Origin: Limnothrix sp. FACHB-406
GTDB taxonomy: Bacteria; Cyanobacteriota; Cyanobacteriia; CACIAM-69d
Direction of reading: 5' to 3'
DNA: 64,000 bases
NCBI RefSeq assembly: GCF_014698235.1
Contig: NZ_JACJSP010000023.1
Coordinates: 1 to 64,000, forward strand
The translations under genes were made by a program, and so were the position numbers. Shown here piece after piece: positions 16,445-24,741 of the stretch (positions within the stretch are counted from its first letter, which is position 1; each line of letters begins with the position of its first letter). The notes below the pieces were generated by a model. It searched no databases. It was not told where the DNA came from and saw only the letters and a list, made by a program, of their open reading frames with translations.

Positions 16445-18574
16445 ATGCCGCCTGAGTTGTTGCCTGCCATGTCACATCCCCCATCTGACCAGCCACCACC
16501 GGACTCGCCTGCCGCCACTCACACACCGCTTGCGGGGCACTTGCCCAGGGGCGTGAGTGAATTCCAGGAGCCTGGCCTGGATCGATCGAGCGGCTGGCCC
16601 CACGCCGACCAACCGCTCGATCGACCCGCGGCCGCTGCGGTGATCGCTCCCGATCGGGCTGCGACCTCGGCAATGGCTGACATTAATGCTGACATTAACG
16701 CTGACACCCATATCGAGCCAGCTAGTTTTCAACAGGTGGATCTCCAGCCGGCCGATATCTTGATTGTGGATGATACCCCCGAAAACCTGAAGCTCTTGGC
16801 AGCCCTCTTAGCCAGTGAGCACTATCAAATCCGCAAGGCGATCAACGGTTCCATGGCCTTGCGGGCCGTGGCCGCCGACCCGCCAGATTTGATCCTGCTC
16901 GATATCATGATGCCGGACATGGACGGCTACAGCGTTTGCCAGGCCCTGAAGGCGGATCCCAGCACGGCCGACATTCCCGTCATTTTTCTCAGTGGCCTCA
17001 GTGATGCCTTCGACAAAGTGCGGGCCTTTGAAACGGGTGGCTCAGACTACATCACCAAACCCTTCCATGGCCAGGAAGTGCTGGCCCGGGTACGTACCCA
17101 CTTGCAGGCGCGATCGGCTCAGCAGCGGATGGCCGAGCTGAACTTGGACTTGGAACGGCGTGTGCGGGAGCGCACTTGGGCCCTGGAGCAGGCGAATGCG
17201 GCCCTGCATACGGAAATTCAAGAGCGCCAACGGCTACAAGAACAACTGATGGATCTGGTGCTGCGGGATGACCTCACGGGGTTGCCCAACCGGACTGCTT
17301 TTACGCGGGAGTTGGCGGAACGGTTTCAAGCCGCTCGCCAAGCCCAAGCTGATCGGGTAGCAGTGCTGTTTGTTGACTGCGATCGCTTCAAAGTGGTGAA
17401 CGATTCCTTGGGGCACTTTGTGGGCGATCAACTGCTAATTAGCCTGGCTCAACGGCTTCAGGGCTTGCTGGAGCCGCCCCACCTCATGGCGCGATTCGGA
17501 GGCGATGAATTCACCCTGCTGCTACAGGGGCCCGATCCCCTTGCCTTGGCCCAAACCTATGCCGATCGGGTCATGGAAGCCTTGCAGCGATCGTTTAAGC
17601 TCCAGGGCCATGAAATTTTCACCAACGCCAGCATTGGCATTGCCGTAGACTCCGACAACTACAGCCATCCGGAACACTTGCTGCGGGATGCCGATGCGGC
17701 CATGTACCAAGCCAAAACCATGGGCCGGGGTCAATACCAACAGTTCAACAAGGCCATGCATCGCTACGCCCTCCAAACCCTGGAGATGGAAACCGAGCTG
17801 CGCCATGCCCTCCAAAACCAGGCGCTGCAAGTGGCCTATCAACCCATTGTTTGCGTGGCCACGGGGGTGTTGGTCGGTTGCGAAGCCCTGGTGCGCTGGC
17901 CCCATCCCGTTCATGGTTATGTGCCCCCTTCGATGTTTATTCCCGTCGCAGAAGAGACAGGATTAATTGTGGCGATCGGGGAATTTGTGTTAACCGAAGC
18001 GCTGAAACAGATCCAACAGTGGAATCGCGATCGCCCGGGCGATCGACCTTTATTTGTGAGCGTGAATCTTTCGGTTCGCCAAATTAACCAACAGGATTTT
18101 TTGGAAAAATTCAATCAAATTGTTCAGAATTTGGCCGCAGATCTTTCCTGTCTCAAGCTAGAAATTACCGAAGGGGTGTTTATGGGTCATACCCCTCAAA
18201 ACATTGCCGTTTTGAATAATTTGCGCGATCGACAAATTCAAATTTGCGTCGATGATTTTGGAACGGGCTACTCATCCCTGAGTTATTTACAGAAACTGCC
18301 CGTGGATATTCTCAAGATCGATCGCTCCTTCATCACGCCCCTGGATGAGTCCCACGAACGGGGCGAACTCGTGGCCGCCATCATCCACATTGCCCAAACC
18401 ATGCAAAAACAGATTGTGGCGGAAGGCGTTGAAACGATCGCTCAACTCCAAAAATTACAAGAATTTAAATGTGACTTCATTCAAGGCTATTGGGTGGCTA
18501 AACCCCTCACGGTTGCCGAAATGGAGAATTTTTTGAGCGACTATCCCATTAAATCCTGGTCTCGTCAGGGTTGA
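16445..18574 (+). CDS. REC-GGDEF-EAL response regulator (c-di-GMP turnover)
   Basis: A 709-residue cytoplasmic response regulator. An N-terminal Pro/Asp-rich tail of about 100 residues contains a small coding repeat (DINADINADTH). Then come REC (acceptor Asp153 in LLDIMMPDMDGY), a short coiled linker (VRERTWALEQANAALHTEIQ), GGDEF (LTGLPNR, GGDEF 352-356) and EAL (E480-A-L, NLSVRQ, LEITEGVF, DDFGTGYSSLSYL, KIDRSF, EGVET). Both catalytic sites look complete, and there is no RxxD inhibitory site before GGDEF. The position directly after the MHYT hybrid kinase suggests a phosphorelay that sets c-di-GMP level. An alternative ATG 24 bp downstream is possible. Confidence 0.94.
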   Translation: MPPELLPAMSHPPSDQPPPDSPAATHTPLAGHLPRGVSEFQEPGLDRSSGWPHADQPLDRPAAAAVIAPDRAATSAMADINADINADTHIEPASFQQVDLQPADILIVDDTPENLKLLAALLASEHYQIRKAINGSMALRAVAADPPDLILLDIMMPDMDGYSVCQALKADPSTADIPVIFLSGLSDAFDKVRAFETGGSDYITKPFHGQEVLARVRTHLQARSAQQRMAELNLDLERRVRERTWALEQANAALHTEIQERQRLQEQLMDLVLRDDLTGLPNRTAFTRELAERFQAARQAQADRVAVLFVDCDRFKVVNDSLGHFVGDQLLISLAQRLQGLLEPPHLMARFGGDEFTLLLQGPDPLALAQTYADRVMEALQRSFKLQGHEIFTNASIGIAVDSDNYSHPEHLLRDADAAMYQAKTMGRGQYQQFNKAMHRYALQTLEMETELRHALQNQALQVAYQPIVCVATGVLVGCEALVRWPHPVHGYVPPSMFIPVAEETGLIVAIGEFVLTEALKQIQQWNRDRPGDRPLFVSVNLSVRQINQQDFLEKFNQIVQNLAADLSCLKLEITEGVFMGHTPQNIAVLNNLRDRQIQICVDDFGTGYSSLSYLQKLPVDILKIDRSFITPLDESHERGELVAAIIHIAQTMQKQIVAEGVETIAQLQKLQEFKCDFIQGYWVAKPLTVAEMENFLSDYPIKSWSRQG

Positions 18575-18597
18575 TATTTATTTCCTGAGTTTTGCCG

Positions 18598-19902
18598 ATG
18601 AATGCCACGGTTGCACCCGCGATGTCTACCCAATCGGACACAAAAGAGGACATTCTGATTGTTGACGACACGATCGCCAACATTCAGTTCCTATCGTCCC
18701 TCTTAGTAGAACAGGGTTACTTGGTTCGCAAGGCCCTCAATGGCCCCATGGCTTTGCAATCAATCCATGCCGATCCGCCCAGCTTGATTCTGTTGGATAT
18801 CAACATGCCGGGCATGAATGGCTATGAAGTTTGTCGAGTCCTCAAGGAAAATGATCAGCTTAAAAAGATTCCAATTATTTTCTTGAGCGCCCTGGATAGT
18901 GCCCAGGATAAAGTGCAAGCCTTTCAAATGGGCGGCGCTGACTACATCACCAAGCCTTTTCAGTTAGAAGAAGTCATTGCCCGCATTGAAAATCAGCTTG
19001 CTCTGAAGCGGGCCCAGGAGAGTCTTCTTGCCCAAAACTTAACCCTGCAAAGGGTTTTGGAAGAATTGCGCCAAACCCATTTGCGGCTGTTGCAGCAGGA
19101 AAAAATGGCCAGCATTGGTCAGTTGGCTGCGGGAATGGCCCATGAAATTAATAATCCCCTGAGTTTTATTGCGGGTAATTTGTCGCCTGCAAGGGAGTAT
19201 TTGGCCACGCTGTTTGAGTTGCTGGATCAGTATCAAGCGGCTTGTCCTAATCCACCGGAGTCGGTGCAAAGGATTCTGAAAGAAATTGATTTAGAGTTCA
19301 TTGCCCGTGACTTTAAATCACTGGTGGATGCGATGCAAAACGGGGTCGATCGCATTCAGTCAATTATTCTGGCTTTGCGCATTTTTTCGCGATTAGGAGA
19401 AGCCGAAATTAAGTCGGTGAACTTGCATGATGGGCTGGACAGCACTTTGCTGTTGCTGAATCAACCCCTAGCCGATTTAAAAATCCGCGTGATTAAAACC
19501 TATGGAGATTTGCCGCCTGTGAAGTGCCATGCGGGCCAGGTGAATCAGGTTTTTTTGAATATTCTGAATAATGCGATCGAGGCGTTGAGTTCTGCGGTGC
19601 AAAAACAGCAACTTCAAGAAGATCCGACGATTTGGATTTGTACCGAACGCACCAGCCCCACCACCATTCAGGTGCGAATTCGGGACAACGGGGTGGGAAT
19701 TTCCCCAGAAGTTCAGCGCCAATTGTTTGACCCCTTCTTCACCACAAAACCGATCGGGCAAGGGGTGGGCTTAAATTTAGCCAGTAGCTATCAAATCATC
19801 GTGAATCATCACCACGGGCAATTAACTGTTGAGTCAGCCAAGGGAGTGGGGGCTGAATTCTGCATTGAGTTGCCGATCGCCCTGCGTGCCGAGGCCGTTT
19901 AA
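18598..19902 (+). CDS. REC-histidine kinase (response-regulator-fused sensor kinase)
   Basis: A 434-residue soluble protein. An N-terminal REC (Asp67 in LLDINMPGMNGYE) is joined by a short coiled coil (about 140-165) to a HisKA/HATPase core with GMAHEINNPLSF (His182), the N-box NILNNAIEAL, DNGVGI and a G2-like GVGLNLA. It would receive a phosphoryl signal and then act as a kinase. Third gene of a co-directional group, 23 bp after the GGDEF-EAL gene, so probably the same transcript. It is closely similar in layout to the interrupted gene at 58647. ATG 18598 was chosen; a TTG six bases upstream and an ATG at 18622 are alternatives. Confidence 0.92.
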   Translation: MNATVAPAMSTQSDTKEDILIVDDTIANIQFLSSLLVEQGYLVRKALNGPMALQSIHADPPSLILLDINMPGMNGYEVCRVLKENDQLKKIPIIFLSALDSAQDKVQAFQMGGADYITKPFQLEEVIARIENQLALKRAQESLLAQNLTLQRVLEELRQTHLRLLQQEKMASIGQLAAGMAHEINNPLSFIAGNLSPAREYLATLFELLDQYQAACPNPPESVQRILKEIDLEFIARDFKSLVDAMQNGVDRIQSIILALRIFSRLGEAEIKSVNLHDGLDSTLLLLNQPLADLKIRVIKTYGDLPPVKCHAGQVNQVFLNILNNAIEALSSAVQKQQLQEDPTIWICTERTSPTTIQVRIRDNGVGISPEVQRQLFDPFFTTKPIGQGVGLNLASSYQIIVNHHHGQLTVESAKGVGAEFCIELPIALRAEAV

Positions 19903-19989
19903 ACCAATAAACTGTGGTTTGGCTAGCAAGGCGATCGGTCACTGACGAGTACCGATGATCAACATCAATTCTGCATTTTCTGCATTTAG

Positions 19990-20511
19990 TTAATTTTTGA
20001 AATCCAACTCTTCATCGTCGAATTCGTCTTCAAATTCGTCGTCCAGCTCATCATCGAATTCATCATCTAGGTCGTCATCTAGTTCATCATCAACATCAAC
20101 TAAGGCTGCATCGGCCCCATTTTGGTGATCCGTCTCCAAGTCTAGGGGATGTTCTTTGCGGTGTTGTTCAAGCTGTTCCAAAAGACTGAGAACGCGGCTT
20201 CCCCGCTCGATCGAACTATCTTCGATAAAAATCACTTCCGGGGTTCGTCGCAGCCGCACCCGCTGCCCCAACTCACTGCGCACATAGCCAGTAGCCGATC
20301 GTAAACCGGCCATGGCGGCTTCGCGAGCTTCCGTCGTGCCATAGACACTGACAAAAATCTTGGCATGTTGCAAATCGCCGGACACATCCACATCGGTGAC
20401 GCTGACCATCCCCAGCCCCACCCGATCGTCCTTGATATCATTCATCAGCATCTGGCTGACTTCGCGCCGAATCATTTCCGCCACCCGCGCGACTCGCCGG
20501 TTTGTAGCCAT
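19990..20511 (-). CDS. rbfA: 30S ribosome-binding factor A with long acidic tail
   Basis: A 173-residue RbfA. The KH-like fold region is clear ([59 protein letters not shown]). RbfA assists maturation of the 16S rRNA 5' end and 30S assembly, notably after cold shock. The last 45 or so residues are almost only Asp, Glu, Leu and Phe, in a DDEL/DDEF pattern, longer than the usual acidic extension. It is followed 82 bp downstream by no gene on its strand; the Ycf33-like gene lies upstream, divergent spacing 82 bp on the same strand, a pairing I believe recurs in cyanobacteria. Confidence 0.95.
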   Translation of the reverse strand: MATNRRVARVAEMIRREVSQMLMNDIKDDRVGLGMVSVTDVDVSGDLQHAKIFVSVYGTTEAREAAMAGLRSATGYVRSELGQRVRLRRTPEVIFIEDSSIERGSRVLSLLEQLEQHRKEHPLDLETDHQNGADAALVDVDDELDDDLDDEFDDELDDEFEDEFDDEELDFKN

Positions 20512-20593
20512 TGCTCAATTCTCCAAAAATGCAGTCGAAATGCCGCGAAAACGCTGGCCGTTAAATTTTGCCGCTGAGTTTTGCCGTTGAATT

Positions 20594-20800
20594 TTATTGA
20601 ACTTCCGCCAAGCCCAACATGGCCCGCAGCGTGAAGAACACAAATCCCAAGGCAGAGGCAAATAAGCAGCCCACGGCAATGGCCGATCGCCGGTCTTTCA
20701 TTAATCCCGTAAAGGGCGAGAGCAGCGTGAGCACCACGCCCAGGCTGAAGCTAATTAGAAAGCGGGGATAGCGTAAAACGTTATTCAAAAAGTCTTGCAT
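20594..20800 (-). CDS. Ycf33-like small membrane protein (DUF751)
   Basis: A 68-residue protein with two predicted TM helices (FLISFSLGVVLTLLSPFTGL and the segment ending FVFFTLRAMLGL). It starts MQDFLNNVLRYPRF, typical of the DUF751/Ycf33 family of cyanobacteria and plastids. Function is unknown in the family. It lies directly upstream of rbfA on the same strand and is probably co-transcribed with it. Confidence 0.85.
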   Translation of the reverse strand: MQDFLNNVLRYPRFLISFSLGVVLTLLSPFTGLMKDRRSAIAVGCLFASALGFVFFTLRAMLGLAEVQ

Positions 20801-21013
20801 GGGAATTTCAACGGTGATTTCAACCGGCGAGGGAAAGGCGATCGCCTGGGCAAGGGGCGTTGAGTTGGGAAACGCCGGCCCTGGAAGCCATGAGCCAATC
20901 CTTATTTTACGGGCAATTTGGCGAGTGCTTGGCGGGGCGATCGGTTGGCTTGTGGGACTTGGAATGAGTTGGGGCTGAACTGGGGCTGAGTTGGAGATTC
21001 ACGGGCCGCTGGC

Positions 21014-21952
21014 TCAGAGTAGCTCGTCTTCAAATTCTTGCTTGAGGTCGCGATCGATCAAGGCGCGCACGGCCTGCTGTGGCGTGATTTGGCCATGCAG
21101 CAGGCGATGGACTTGACGGGCGATCGGGACGGGAATTTGTTGCTCGCGGGCAATGGCCACCAACACTTCCACGGTGTTGATCCCCTCCACGGTGCTGTGA
21201 ATTTCCGCCAGGACGCGATCGAGGGGTTTCCCTTGGGCCAGCCCATAGCCCACCTGGTAATTACGCGAGAGCGCACTGTTGCAGGTGGCCAGCAAGTCGC
21301 CCAAACCCGCCAGCCCAAAGAATGTTTCCGCTTGGGCTCCCAAATGCGTGCCAATCCGAATCATTTCTGGTAGGGCCCGGGTCAGGAGGGCCGCCTTGGC
21401 GTTGGTTCCCAATTGCAGACCGTCACAAACTCCCGCCGCGATCGCCATTACGTTCTTGAGGGTTCCGCCCAATTCCGTCCCGATCGGGTCGAGGTTGGCA
21501 TAAACCCGCAACACATTAGAGGCAAAAAGCCGCTGGGCTGCTTCGGCCGCCCCTTGGTCATAGCTGGCCACCACCGTCGCGGCCGGCAACCCATGTTCAA
21601 TTTCCTGGGAGAGATTGGGCCCCGACAACACCACGATCGGGTTCTGGGGAAAAGCCGAATGCCACATCTGAGAAGGCGTTTGGTGGCTTTGGGCATCCAG
21701 CCCCTTGGTGGCGGTGATCAATACCGTGGAGGGGGGCATCTCCGTGGCCGCTAACCGGGCGATCGAGTCGCTTACCCCCTTCATCGACACCGCCGACAGG
21801 ACAAAGTTGGCTCCCCCGATCGCCTCCGCCAGACTCTCGGGACTTCGCCGCGACCACAGCCGCACGATCGCCTGGGGATTTTGCCGCGCCAGCCGGGCCA
21901 AGGCCGCTCCCCAAACGCCCGCACCAATGATGGCGATCGTGACGGGAGCCAT
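21014..21952 (-). CDS. gpsA: NAD(P)H-dependent glycerol-3-phosphate dehydrogenase
   Basis: A 312-residue enzyme reducing dihydroxyacetone phosphate to sn-glycerol 3-phosphate, the backbone of membrane lipids. The N-terminal Rossmann motif IAIIGAGVWGAALA is followed by the family signatures GPNLSQEIEHGLPAATVVAS, ELGGTLKNVMAIAAG (active Lys), GLAGLGDLLATC and RNYQVGYGLAQG. The ATG at 21952 is preferred. An ATG 33 bp upstream is possible, and a longer frame reaches into the upstream gene without conserved sequence. It lies 91 bp after the YbjN-like gene on the same strand. Confidence 0.95.
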   Translation of the reverse strand: MAPVTIAIIGAGVWGAALARLARQNPQAIVRLWSRRSPESLAEAIGGANFVLSAVSMKGVSDSIARLAATEMPPSTVLITATKGLDAQSHQTPSQMWHSAFPQNPIVVLSGPNLSQEIEHGLPAATVVASYDQGAAEAAQRLFASNVLRVYANLDPIGTELGGTLKNVMAIAAGVCDGLQLGTNAKAALLTRALPEMIRIGTHLGAQAETFFGLAGLGDLLATCNSALSRNYQVGYGLAQGKPLDRVLAEIHSTVEGINTVEVLVAIAREQQIPVPIARQVHRLLHGQITPQQAVRALIDRDLKQEFEDELL

Positions 21953-22043
21953 ATCCACCCGATCGCCCCTTGCCGTGTTGATCATCACTCCTCCTCTCGC
22001 TCCTGTGCCGATCCCTCGCTGGATCGATCGCGCCGTTGGTTCT

Positions 22044-22595
22044 TCAAGGGAACAAGCCGCGCCGTTTGCGAGCCTCCATGGCCCGTTCCAACATGCCCAG
22101 CAGGCCGGGGGCCTCTTCCTGGAGGGCCAACAACAGCCGCTCCCCAGCCTCCTCATCGTTTGGGTCCAGCCCTGTTTCCATAACGGCCATCAGGCGCGGC
22201 ATGGCGAAATCATCAACAATTTGAATCAGCCCCACCAAACAGCGGTTAAATTGTTTTTCCGTGAGGGGAGCATCTTCCAGGGGAAACTCAATGATGGCTC
22301 GAATTTCTCCATCGGAGGGGTCATATTCCCACTGGAGCATTTTGGTTTCCCAGGAAATGCTCAGCATGGTTTGCAAAATGGCGGCTTTGTGGGGGTGGTT
22401 TTGAATGCCGCTGATGACCTGGGGCGCAAACAGCTTGAAAAAACGCCCTTCTTCTTCGAGCTGCACCACCAATTGAAAGTCATCGAGGTTGTCGGCCTGA
22501 ACGGCGGTGACAATCCACGATCGCTCGTGGTCAATGTCGTAGGTCCAACCCCGGCGATCGAGGTAGCTGGCAATTTGTTCTAAAGTCGCGCCCAT
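22044..22595 (-). CDS. YbjN-domain protein
   Basis: A 183-residue soluble protein of the YbjN / type III secretion chaperone-like fold. Hallmarks are the N-terminal helix with YLDRRGWTYDID, the strand pattern WIVTAVQADNLDDFQLVVQLEEEGRFFKLFAPQV broken by acidic residues, and MLSISWETKMLQWEYDPSDGEIRAIIEFPLED. The family is widespread in cyanobacteria and has no firm biochemical role; a chaperone-like function is inferred from fold only. It is upstream of gpsA on the same strand. Confidence 0.85.
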   Translation of the reverse strand: MGATLEQIASYLDRRGWTYDIDHERSWIVTAVQADNLDDFQLVVQLEEEGRFFKLFAPQVISGIQNHPHKAAILQTMLSISWETKMLQWEYDPSDGEIRAIIEFPLEDAPLTEKQFNRCLVGLIQIVDDFAMPRLMAVMETGLDPNDEEAGERLLLALQEEAPGLLGMLERAMEARKRRGLFP

Positions 22596-22816
22596 TGAGG
22601 AACGTTGGAGATTGCATTTCGGTGCAAAGCCAGCCTAGCAAACGGTGCTCCCCAAACGAGCTTTTGGGGGAATCTTTCTGGGGCGGTGGTCAATCGCTCC
22701 GTTGATTAGCCCTCGGATTCGCCCTCAAAAACTGCTGCGCTTCTAGGGTGGCCTACCCCCGATCGCGATTCTTGGGCTGCTGACCTGTTGGCCTCAGCCT
22801 TAGCCGCGATCTTTGC

Positions 22817-23266
22817 TTAGCCGCGATTTTTGATGGTCATGGCGGTGATCAACAACTCAGCGGTTTGGGGGGAAATGGCGAGGGCGCTGGCCAGTTCCGT
22901 GAGAAATTCTTGCTCGGAAGCGTCCAAGGTTCCGTCGGTGAGGGTCATGTCGGCGGCCACGGCGTAGGCGGTTTCGCGCAGGTCTTCGGGCAAGGCCACT
23001 TGGGCCCCTTGAAACAGTGCATCGGGCCCTCGGGATTGCATGATGCCCAAGAGTTTGTCGATCATTTTGGCCATGTGCTCTTCGTCAAAGCGCTTGAACA
23101 GTTGCATTCGATAGAGACTGTCGCGAAGGGTGCGCACTTCTTCATCGGTGGCGTAACCGTCGGCGGCCATGGCAATCACCAAAATCGCCGCAAACGCCTC
23201 GGGCGAAGACAGGGTGATCGTCCCGTCGGGAGTTGCTTTCCGAAACACGCTGTCGAGTAGGCCCAT
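22817..23266 (-). CDS. TerB-like (tellurite resistance fold) protein
   Basis: A 149-residue all-helical protein. The TerB signature is split over two helical halves: LVIAMAADGYATDEEV (acidic loop AADGYATDEE) and AADMTLTDGTLDASEQEFL (second acidic loop). In TerB these loops bind metal ions. Cyanobacteria encode many such proteins outside tellurite operons; their role is unknown, and membrane-stress or Ca2+ sensing is a guess. The start ATG at 23266 gives MGLLDSVFRK. The gene faces away from pdhB across a 311-bp gap. Confidence 0.82.
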   Translation of the reverse strand: MGLLDSVFRKATPDGTITLSSPEAFAAILVIAMAADGYATDEEVRTLRDSLYRMQLFKRFDEEHMAKMIDKLLGIMQSRGPDALFQGAQVALPEDLRETAYAVAADMTLTDGTLDASEQEFLTELASALAISPQTAELLITAMTIKNRG

Positions 23267-23577
23267 AGTGAATCCGTCCTTAAAAAGTCAAAACCCTAAA
23301 AATCAAAACCCTAGCGAGCGCGGGGTTTGGGGTGCGCTTTGCGGTGGCGCGATTTCGCGATCTACGGTGGCGCGGTTTGCAGTGCGCGTTGCCTCGTATT
23401 GTGGCTTGGTTTCTGTGGGTTGGGGGCGATCGTTAAGGTTGATTTTTGAACAAACCGTGACGGGATTTGGGGCCCCACGGCCGGAGTTAGGCGCGATCGG
23501 GCGCAACCTTGGCGGTACAATAAACCCCGCTGAGCCAACCTTGATTCAACTTCCACAACGAATTCCACAACAAACCG
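23267..23577. promoter_or_regulatory. Divergent intergenic region, terB-like / pdhB
   Basis: The 311-bp gap between the divergent starts must hold both promoters; I cannot assign boxes confidently. It holds a 15-bp-period repeat (TCAAAACCCTA at 23288 and 23303) and a looser repeat of CGGTGGCGCG at about 23342 and 23366. No RNA gene was seen. Confidence 0.5.
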
Positions 23578-24561
23578 ATGGCAGAAACGATTTTCTTCAA
23601 CGCCCTTCGTGAAGCAACCGACGAAGAAATGGCCCGTGACCCTCGGGTGTTGGTGATGGGAGAAGATGTGGGTCACTATGGCGGCTCCTACAAGGTCACC
23701 AAGGATTTGTATAAGAAATACGGCGATCTGCGGCTGCTGGACACTCCGATCGCGGAAAACAGCTTTACGGGAATGGCTGTGGGTGCGGCCATGACGGGTC
23801 TTCGCCCGATCGTGGAAGGCATGAACATGGGCTTCTTGTTGCTGGCCTTTAACCAAATTTCCAACAACGCTGGGATGCTGCGCTACACCTCCGGCGGTAA
23901 TTTCACGATTCCGATGGTGATCCGGGGCCCCGGCGGGGTGGGTCGCCAGTTGGGGGCAGAACATTCCCAGCGCCTAGAGGCCTATTTCCAGGCGGTTCCG
24001 GGGTTGAAGATTGTGGCTTGCTCCACGCCCTACAACGCTAAGGGTCTGTTGAAGTCGGCAATTCGTGACAACAACCCGGTGCTGTTCTTTGAGCATGTGC
24101 TGCTCTACAACCTGAAGGAAGATCTGCCGGACGAAGAATATCTGTTGCCGCTGGACAAGGCGGAAATGGTGCGATCGGGCGAAGACATCACGATCGTCAC
24201 CTACTCCCGGATGCGCCACCACGTGATGCAGGCGGTGAAAACCCTGGAGAAGGAAGGGATCGATCCGGAAGTGATTGACCTGATTTCCCTGAAGCCGTTG
24301 GATATGGCCACGATCGCCGCTTCGGTGCGCAAGACCCATCGGGTGCTGATTGTGGAGGAATGCATGAAGACGGGCGGCATTGCGGCAGAATTGACGGCCC
24401 AAATCATTGAACAATGCTTTGATGATTTGGATGCGCCGCCGGTACGGTTGTCTTCGCAGGATATTCCCACGCCCTATAACGGGATGTTGGAGAATCTGAC
24501 GATCGTGCAGCCGGCCCAAATTGTGGAAGCCACGAAGAAACTGTTGGACAACCGCATTTAG
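23578..24561 (+). CDS. pdhB: Pyruvate dehydrogenase E1 component, beta subunit
   Basis: A 327-residue transketolase-like subunit of the pyruvate dehydrogenase complex, which makes acetyl-CoA. Signatures: [33 protein letters not shown] split over the N-terminus, [24 protein letters not shown], the [15 protein letters not shown] loop, and the C-terminal [10 protein letters not shown] and EECMKTGG. Length and order fit cyanobacterial and plastid PdhB. PdhA, E2 and E3 are not in the window, which is normal for dispersed cyanobacterial pdh genes. ATG 23578; upstream sequence is the divergent regulatory region. Confidence 0.96.
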   Translation: MAETIFFNALREATDEEMARDPRVLVMGEDVGHYGGSYKVTKDLYKKYGDLRLLDTPIAENSFTGMAVGAAMTGLRPIVEGMNMGFLLLAFNQISNNAGMLRYTSGGNFTIPMVIRGPGGVGRQLGAEHSQRLEAYFQAVPGLKIVACSTPYNAKGLLKSAIRDNNPVLFFEHVLLYNLKEDLPDEEYLLPLDKAEMVRSGEDITIVTYSRMRHHVMQAVKTLEKEGIDPEVIDLISLKPLDMATIAASVRKTHRVLIVEECMKTGGIAAELTAQIIEQCFDDLDAPPVRLSSQDIPTPYNGMLENLTIVQPAQIVEATKKLLDNRI

Positions 24562-24682
24562 TAGGAACGCTGCGCCGAATAGCACTGGTCGCACGACGGT
24601 TATTCGGGTTACTCACGACCGGTTCTTGGGGTGGGTTAACCCGAGAGTGCTACCGGCGTAACGAGATCGTTGAGGGCAAGGC

Positions 24683-24713
24683 GTTTTGGGCTGGTCGTTC
24701 AATCGCCCAAAAC
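24683..24713. terminator. Hairpin between convergent pdhB and adenylate cyclase
   Basis: GTTTTGGGC (24683-24691) pairs with GCCCAAAAC (24705-24713) around a 13-nt loop. It is placed between two convergent genes and could end transcription from either side, although no clear T-run follows. Confidence 0.45.
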
Positions 24714-24741
24714 CCTGATGCCACCGTGGCGATCTTGTGGA

